From: Bacteroidota bacterium
GTDB taxonomy: Bacteria > Bacteroidota > Bacteroidia > B-17B0 > Aurantibacillaceae
Direction: 5' to 3'
Assembly (NCBI GenBank): GCA_018267655.1
Contig: JAFDYB010000057.1
Location: 62,001 to 126,000, forward strand
DNA: 64,000 nucleotides
Position 1 is the first letter of the stretch. Each line of letters begins with the position of its first letter. Below the pieces are notes generated by a model, which was not told where the DNA came from, ran no database searches, and worked only from the letters and a program-made list of their open reading frames with translations. Shown in pieces: positions 59,933-64,000 of the stretch. The position numbers and the translations under genes are program-made.

Positions 59933-61096
59933 ATGCAAACAAAAGAAGTAAAAAACGTTGAATACGGTCTTGAAAAAATATTTGAAGGCGCTCAAGACTT
60001 TTTGCCGCTATTAGGCACAGATTATGTTGAATTTTATGTTGGCAATGCCAAACAATCAGCGCATTATTATAAAACAGCATTTGGCTTTCAATCGTATGCT
60101 TACGCCGGTTTAGAAACAGGCTTAAAAGATCGTGTATCGTACGTATTAAAACAAGATAAAATAAAAATAGTGTTAACTACTGCGCTAACAAGCAATTCAG
60201 CAATAGGTGAACATGTAAAAAAACACGGCGATGGTGTAAAAGTTATTGCACTATGGGTTGAAGATGCACGAAAAGCATACGAAGAAACGATAAAGCGCGG
60301 TGCAAAATCATACATGGAGCCTGTAACTGAAAAAGATGAACACGGTGAAGTTGTTAGATCTGGTATATATACTTATGGCGAAACCGTTCATATTTTTGTT
60401 GAACGAAAAAATTACAAAGGTCTTTTTTTACCGGGCTTTGTGGAGTGGAAAAGTAATTATAATCCAAGTCCAGTAGGTTTAAAATTTATTGATCACATGG
60501 TTGGTAATGTTGGTTGGAATCAAATGAATGCCACTGTAAAATGGTATGAAGATGTGATGGGATTTGTGAATTTTTTAAGTTTTGACGACAAACAAATTCA
60601 TACCGAATATTCGGCGTTAATGAGCAAAGTAATGAGCAATGGAAATGGCCGTATTAAGTTTCCAATTAATGAGCCTGCTAAAGGCAATAAACGCTCACAA
60701 ATAGAGGAGTATATTGATTTTTATGAAGGTCCTGGTTGCCAACACTTGGCCTTAGCTACTGATAATATTATAAAAACAGTTACCGAATTAAAAGCAAGAG
60801 GCGTTGAGTTTTTGCCACCGCCCCCACAAGCTTATTACGAGGATATTCCGCGCCGTTTAGGCAGTCACATGCAAATGATGAAAGAAGACATTAAAGAACT
60901 TCAAAAACTTTCAATATTAGTTGATGCAGATGAAGAAGGCTACCTACTCCAAATATTTACCAAGCCGGTAGAAGACCGCCCAACCTTGTTTTACGAAATA
61001 ATTCAACGAATGGGAGCAAAAGGTTTTGGCGCAGGTAATTTTAAAGCCTTATTTGAAAGTATTGAGCGAGAACAAGCATTAAGAGGAACACTGTAA
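59933..61096 (+). CDS. hpd: 4-hydroxyphenylpyruvate dioxygenase
   Basis: 387 residues; Fe(II) enzyme converting 4-hydroxyphenylpyruvate to homogentisate in tyrosine breakdown. Two VOC modules: N-terminal (DYVEFYVGNAKQSAHYYKTAFGFQ) and catalytic C-terminal (FIDHMVGNVGWNQMNATVKWYEDVMGF). The Fe ligands are the His in DHMVGN (~188), the His in GCQHLALATDNI (~269) and the Glu in FYEIIQRMG (~353); the C-terminal helix GFGAGNFKALFESIEREQ completes the active site. It stands alone upstream of rpmI, with a leader that contains a hairpin. Confidence 0.96.
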   Translation: MQTKEVKNVEYGLEKIFEGAQDFLPLLGTDYVEFYVGNAKQSAHYYKTAFGFQSYAYAGLETGLKDRVSYVLKQDKIKIVLTTALTSNSAIGEHVKKHGDGVKVIALWVEDARKAYEETIKRGAKSYMEPVTEKDEHGEVVRSGIYTYGETVHIFVERKNYKGLFLPGFVEWKSNYNPSPVGLKFIDHMVGNVGWNQMNATVKWYEDVMGFVNFLSFDDKQIHTEYSALMSKVMSNGNGRIKFPINEPAKGNKRSQIEEYIDFYEGPGCQHLALATDNIIKTVTELKARGVEFLPPPPQAYYEDIPRRLGSHMQMMKEDIKELQKLSILVDADEEGYLLQIFTKPVEDRPTLFYEIIQRMGAKGFGAGNFKALFESIEREQALRGTL

Positions 61097-61110
61097 ATTT
61101 AAAAATATAA

Positions 61111-61142
61111 TTTTGCAGGCATAAATATTAGTATTATATTTG
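61111..61142 (+). promoter_or_regulatory. Strong promoter of rpmI-rplT (TTTTG / TATATTTG)
   Basis: TTTTG (61111-61115) and TATATTTG (61135-61142) are 19 bases apart, the best match in the window. The leader before rpmI ATG (61165) is about 17 bases, too short for a long L20-binding leader of the kind known in Firmicutes. Confidence 0.6.
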
Positions 61143-61164
61143 CCCTCCTTAAAATAAAACAAAG

Positions 61165-61359
61165 ATGCCAAAAGTAAAAACGAATTCCAGCGCTAAAAAA
61201 CGTTTTAGCGTTACAGGAAGCGGGAAAATTAAGCGTAAACATGCTTTTAAGCGTCACATCTTAACCAAAAAATCAAAGGTTCGCAAGCGCAACCTAACAA
61301 AAGATGGAATGGTTCATGCATCAGATGCAGCAGGTGTGAAGTTCTTATTAGGAATGTAA
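61165..61359 (+). CDS. rpmI: 50S ribosomal protein L35 (bL35)
   Basis: 64 residues: [20 protein letters not shown] then [20 protein letters not shown], the standard bL35 start. It is a structural protein of the large subunit. First gene of the rpmI-rplT pair; the usual upstream neighbours infC and thrS are absent and hpd takes their place, so it is driven by its own promoter. Confidence 0.97.
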   Translation: MPKVKTNSSAKKRFSVTGSGKIKRKHAFKRHILTKKSKVRKRNLTKDGMVHASDAAGVKFLLGM

Positions 61360-61460
61360 ACTTAAATACCCGTTAAAAAGGCCCTAAAAAGCCATAATTT
61401 TAGTAAAAAGAGTAATAAGGAAAATTACCACTAACATTAAAAATTTAAAAACAATTAAAA

Positions 61461-61805
61461 ATGCCACGTTCAGTCAATCATGTTGCCAGTAGGGCACGAC
61501 GCAAAAAGACCCTAAAATTAGCCAAAGGTTATTGGGGCGCTAGAGGTAATGTTTGGACCATTGCCAAAAACACCATTGAAAAAGGATTAACTTACGCTTA
61601 CCGCGATAGAAAAACCAAAAAACGCAACTTCCGCGGCTTATGGATTCAGCGTATTAACGCAGGGGTTCGTCAGCACGGTTTAAGTTATAGCGAATTTATG
61701 GGAAAGCTAAACGCAAAAGGGCTGCAATTAAACCGTAAGGTACTTGCCGATTTAGCAATGAATCACCCGGAAGCCTTTACTGCAATAGTTAATCAAGTAA
61801 AATAA
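61461..61805 (+). CDS. rplT: 50S ribosomal protein L20 (bL20)
   Basis: 114 residues: [20 protein letters not shown], then [20 protein letters not shown] and [20 protein letters not shown], the full bL20 signature. L20 is an early 23S rRNA-binding assembly protein and often a regulator of its own operon. It is separated from rpmI by 101 bases and followed by a terminator. Confidence 0.98.
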   Translation: MPRSVNHVASRARRKKTLKLAKGYWGARGNVWTIAKNTIEKGLTYAYRDRKTKKRNFRGLWIQRINAGVRQHGLSYSEFMGKLNAKGLQLNRKVLADLAMNHPEAFTAIVNQVK

Positions 61806-61821
61806 AAAGATATCATTAAGT

Positions 61822-61856
61822 AAAAAAGGCGCAATAGTTAATATGCGCCTTTTTTG
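61822..61856 (+). terminator. Intrinsic terminator after rplT
   Basis: AAAAAAGGCGCA (61822-61833) pairs with TGCGCCTTTTTT (61844-61855): a 6-bp GC-rich stem extended by A/T pairs and ending in a T-run. Confidence 0.9.
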
Positions 61857-61978
61857 TTTATAATAACAAAATATATTATCTTATTTTAACGTTATTATAT
61901 AAACTAATTTCTTTAATTTGTGTTATACAATTAAGAAGGAAGTGAAGTTGAAATTTAATAACTTAAAAACCCTTTAAC

Positions 61979-62128
61979 ATGAAAACGATAAATAAAAAAA
62001 GTGAGATTAAAGGCAAAACCTATTTAACTAAGCTAAGAATAGATAAAAAAACGGTGATTATTGTTCGTACTAAAGAAAGTCTAAAACAATGGATGAACAA
62101 ATATCCTGAAGCTGTTGAAGTTCTTTAA
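61979..62128 (+). CDS. Small conserved-looking protein, 49 residues, unrecognised
   Basis: ATG at 61979, stop at 62126-62128. It reads MKTINKKSEIKGKTYLTKLR then IDKKTVIIVRTKESLKQWMN and KYPEAVEVL. It has a regular beta-beta-alpha pattern (a basic strand, a hydrophobic VIIV strand, then an amphipathic helix) and balanced codon use, which favours a real gene. No family is recognised. The upstream 120 bases have no clear TAnnTTTG box; AAGAAGGAAGTGAAG at 61934-61948 is purine-rich. Confidence 0.5.
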   Translation: MKTINKKSEIKGKTYLTKLRIDKKTVIIVRTKESLKQWMNKYPEAVEVL

Positions 62129-62182
62129 AAAATATTCGATTTTTTTTTAAAGAAATAAATATCTTAGCGAGGTAAATACATT

Positions 62183-62962
62183 ATGCATAAATACATTACC
62201 TCAGAATTAAAACAAAACGTTTTAACCATTAAACTTAACCGTCCCGAAAAATTTAACAGTTTCAACAGGGCAATGGCGCTTGAACTAATTTCAGAATTAG
62301 AAAGCGCAAAAAATAACAAAGACACTAGATGTATTGTTTTAACCGGAGAAGGTAAAGCCTTTTGCGCCGGACAAGATTTATCAGAAGCAATTGATCCAAG
62401 CGGTGTTGGAATAGAACGTATCATTAAAGAACACTACAACCCAATAGTACTTGCAATTAGAGAAATTGAAAAACCTGTAATAGCAGCTGTGAATGGAGTT
62501 GCAGCAGGTGCAGGTGCAAATATAGCTCTGGCTTGTGATATCGTCTTTATGGCAAAATCAGCCAGTTTTATTCAAGCATTTAGTAAAATTGGATTAATTC
62601 CGGATAGTGGCGGTACTTACACTTTGCCACGAGCAATTGGCTTTAATTTAGCAAGCGCATTAATGATTACAGGCGATAAAGTAACTGCAGAAGAAGCGCA
62701 CCACTATGGCTTAGCATACAAAGTATTCGACGATAATTCACTGTTAGAACAAGCCTTGGTAAATGCCCGTCATATAGCAACTTTACCAACAAAAGCAATT
62801 GGCTTAACTAAACGTTTACTTAATAAAAGCGCAAACAATTCACTCGAACAACAGTTAATACTCGAGTGTAACACTCAAATTGAGGCAGCAAATACTTACG
62901 ATCATAAAGAAGGCGTAAATGCCTTTCTTGAAAAGAGACACCCAAATTTTAAAGGAGAATAA
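62183..62962 (+). CDS. PaaG-type enoyl-CoA isomerase/hydratase (crotonase)
   Basis: 259 residues. Crotonase motifs GEGKAFCAGQDLSEA and NGVAAGAGANIALACDIVF. The first catalytic Glu of hydratases is replaced in the AGAGANIAL stretch, and the second site reads FSKIGLIPDSGGTYTLPRAIG with Asp. That pattern is typical of PaaG, the 1,2-epoxyphenylacetyl-CoA isomerase of phenylacetate breakdown. Other paa genes are not in the window, so the substrate is uncertain. The next gene follows after 7 bases and is probably co-transcribed. Confidence 0.88.
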   Translation: MHKYITSELKQNVLTIKLNRPEKFNSFNRAMALELISELESAKNNKDTRCIVLTGEGKAFCAGQDLSEAIDPSGVGIERIIKEHYNPIVLAIREIEKPVIAAVNGVAAGAGANIALACDIVFMAKSASFIQAFSKIGLIPDSGGTYTLPRAIGFNLASALMITGDKVTAEEAHHYGLAYKVFDDNSLLEQALVNARHIATLPTKAIGLTKRLLNKSANNSLEQQLILECNTQIEAANTYDHKEGVNAFLEKRHPNFKGE

Positions 62963-62969
62963 AAGCTAA

Positions 62970-63248
62970 ATGATGCGAAAAATAGTTTTAATATTTTCCT
63001 TACTCGGAGTTTTTTCCATTCAAAAAATATACGCACAAGATGGAATTTATACTTCAAAAAAAGAGCGCAAACGCATGTGGCGAAGAGCGCATAGAAGTAA
63101 AGGCCCTTCAAACCCATATATTGATGCTAAGGCAAAAGATAAACCTAGTGCAAGGCTTTCAAGAGGTGATAAGCGAGAGTTAAGAAAGCAAAAACGCGAA
63201 GCCAGGCGACAATTGCGAAAAAGTAAACATAAATTACATACGCAATAA
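62970..63248 (+). CDS. Small basic secreted protein, unrecognised
   Basis: 92 residues with a signal peptide (IVLIFSLLGVFSIQKIYAQ). The mature part is very basic (KKERKRMWRRAHRSKGPSN; SRGDKRELRKQKREARRQLR), with no Cys and probably helical. It lies between a crotonase and a Sua5-like gene, 5-7 bases from each, so it is part of that operon. A nucleic-acid or anionic-glycan binding role would suit the charge, but no family is recognised. Confidence 0.65.
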   Translation: MMRKIVLIFSLLGVFSIQKIYAQDGIYTSKKERKRMWRRAHRSKGPSNPYIDAKAKDKPSARLSRGDKRELRKQKREARRQLRKSKHKLHTQ

Positions 63249-63253
63249 ATAAA

Positions 63254-63883
63254 ATGCTTTTTAGGCTAAACGAAGAAAATATTAATCCAACCGTGATTGA
63301 TTCGATTATTGAAATTCTTAAAAAAGACGGCATCATTATTTATCCCACAGATACTGTTTATGCATTGGGTTGCGATATTTATAATCAAAAAGCAATTGAA
63401 AAAATTTGCAGATTAAAAGGCATCAAACCCGAAAAAAATAATTTTAGTTTTGTATGCTCGAGCCTTAGCCATTTAAGCAGTTTCACAAAACCAATTTCAA
63501 ACTCAATTTTTAGAGTAATGAAAAAAGCATTGCCGGGCCCTTACACCTTTATTTTAGAAGCAAACTCCGATGTACCTAAAATATTAAAACAAAATAAAAA
63601 AACCATTGGCATTAGGGTTCCTAATAATAAAATTTGCAAAACTATTGTAGAAACCTTAGGTAATCCTATCATTACAACAAGTTTACACGACTTAAATAAT
63701 GAAATTACAGAGTACTATAACGACCCATCTGAAATATACGAGCAATACAAAGATAAGGTAGATGCAGTGATTGACGCAGGTTATGGAAACATATATGCCA
63801 GCACTGTAATTGACTGTTCCGGCGAAACTAACGAATTTAAAGTAGTGCGCGAGGGCTTAGGCTCAATAGATGTTTTATATTAA
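63254..63883 (+). CDS. Threonylcarbamoyl-AMP synthase family protein (Sua5/YciO/YrdC)
   Basis: 209 residues. YrdC domain: IEILKKDGIIIYPTDTVYALGCDIYN, ICRLKGIKPEKNNFSFVCSSLSHLSSF, KKALPGPYTFILEAN, KTIGIRVPNNKICKTIVETLGNPIITTSL and ASTVIDCSGETNEFKVVREG. The KxR/SxN substrate motifs appear (R in KTIGIRVP; S in ITTSLHD). It either makes threonylcarbamoyl-AMP for t6A37, the modification that MtaB then methylthiolates, or is the YciO paralogue; the short length and the K-P-E-K-N-N-F segment resemble YciO-like forms. The stop overlaps a convergent gene's stop by 4 bases. Confidence 0.85.
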   Translation: MLFRLNEENINPTVIDSIIEILKKDGIIIYPTDTVYALGCDIYNQKAIEKICRLKGIKPEKNNFSFVCSSLSHLSSFTKPISNSIFRVMKKALPGPYTFILEANSDVPKILKQNKKTIGIRVPNNKICKTIVETLGNPIITTSLHDLNNEITEYYNDPSEIYEQYKDKVDAVIDAGYGNIYASTVIDCSGETNEFKVVREGLGSIDVLY

Positions 63884-64000
63884 GTCCTTCCAAATTTATA
63901 TAGCATTTTTTGATGCGACCATACGGCCCCAATAAATGTACGTTTTGAGTGGTAAGGTAAATTAAACTCAGAGGCCACTTGTTTTACTATTTCCGAAATT
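63880..64000 (-). CDS. C-terminal end of an unrecognised gene (cut by window edge)
   Basis: The minus strand is open from the right edge to a TAA at 63882-63880. The last 39 residues include SEIVKQVASEFNLPYHSKRT then FIGAVWSHQKMLYKFGRT. No family is recognised from this tail. Its stop overlaps the Sua5-like stop by 4 bases, the same tail-to-tail arrangement seen at 15670-15673, and codon use matches the neighbours. Confidence 0.6.
   Translation of the reverse strand, partial: ISEIVKQVASEFNLPYHSKRTFIGAVWSHQKMLYKFGRT

Overview
This window is AT-rich chromosomal DNA of a member of the Bacteroidota. The evidence is two kinds of type IX secretion sorting domain (one intact type B, one type A relic), ribosomal protein THX, Bacteroidota-type promoter boxes (TAnnTTTG) with almost no Shine-Dalgarno sequences, frequent TTG/GTG starts, and many two-component-style propeller and SpoIIE phosphatase proteins. 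I cannot name the genus. Gene density is high; I see no prophage, no intact insertion sequence and no CRISPR array.

Layout. 1-8.9 kb: tail of a surface protein, mfd, a short aldehyde-dehydrogenase-like protein, a DUF2279 protein, a decayed T9SS-type-A tail and a crotonase. 9-15.7 kb: a DEAD-box helicase behind a structured leader, tRNA-Lys(UUU), a 1094-residue T9SS type B secreted protein and a MauE/thioredoxin membrane protein. 15.7-25.3 kb: mgtC, mtaB, a secreted Lys/Ala-repeat protein, a possible IS relic, a YkgJ protein, THX, PAP2 phosphatase, nupC, an unrecognised secreted protein and a TPR protein. 25.3-31.4 kb: TPR-SpoIIE phosphatase and sigma-54 activator overlapping on the minus strand, an AAA_14/DUF4143 ATPase bracketed by near-identical palindromic repeats, and miaB. 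31.7-38.9 kb: topA, leucine dehydrogenase, nusB, a K+ channel/TrkA-N protein and rimO.

39-45.5 kb is a minus-strand cluster of hemB, a SiaB-like kinase, a SiaC-like phosphoprotein, a propeller/Y_Y_Y/SpoIIE sensor-phosphatase (read here from an unusual CTG start, 131 codons longer than an ATG/GTG/TTG-only reading), aroK and a polymorphic-toxin-type-23-like protein. Together the Sia-like trio forms a kinase/phosphatase partner-switching module without the diguanylate cyclase that accompanies it in Pseudomonas.

45.6-50.7 kb holds what I consider the most interesting system: an ECF sigma factor, a small anti-sigma-like protein, an HvfA-type Cys/Gly/Lys-rich precursor peptide, a DUF692/MNIO enzyme (HvfB-like), its DUF2063/HvfC partner, a DoxX protein and a secreted DUF255 thioredoxin-fold protein. 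This is a modified-peptide (RiPP, probably copper-binding) locus. A strong terminator lies between precursor and enzymes.

50.8-59.2 kb: a 7TM-HD phosphohydrolase (PgpH-like), then a polysaccharide-export core (Wza-like, Wzc-like tyrosine kinase, RfbC, WecA-like), a lytic transglycosylase and a thioesterase. 59.3-64 kb: a secreted 17-residue-repeat protein, hpd, rpmI-rplT, a 49-residue small protein, a PaaG-type crotonase, a small basic secreted protein, a Sua5-like protein and the tail of an unrecognised minus-strand gene. The window carries all three classical radical-SAM methylthiotransferases (MtaB, MiaB, RimO).
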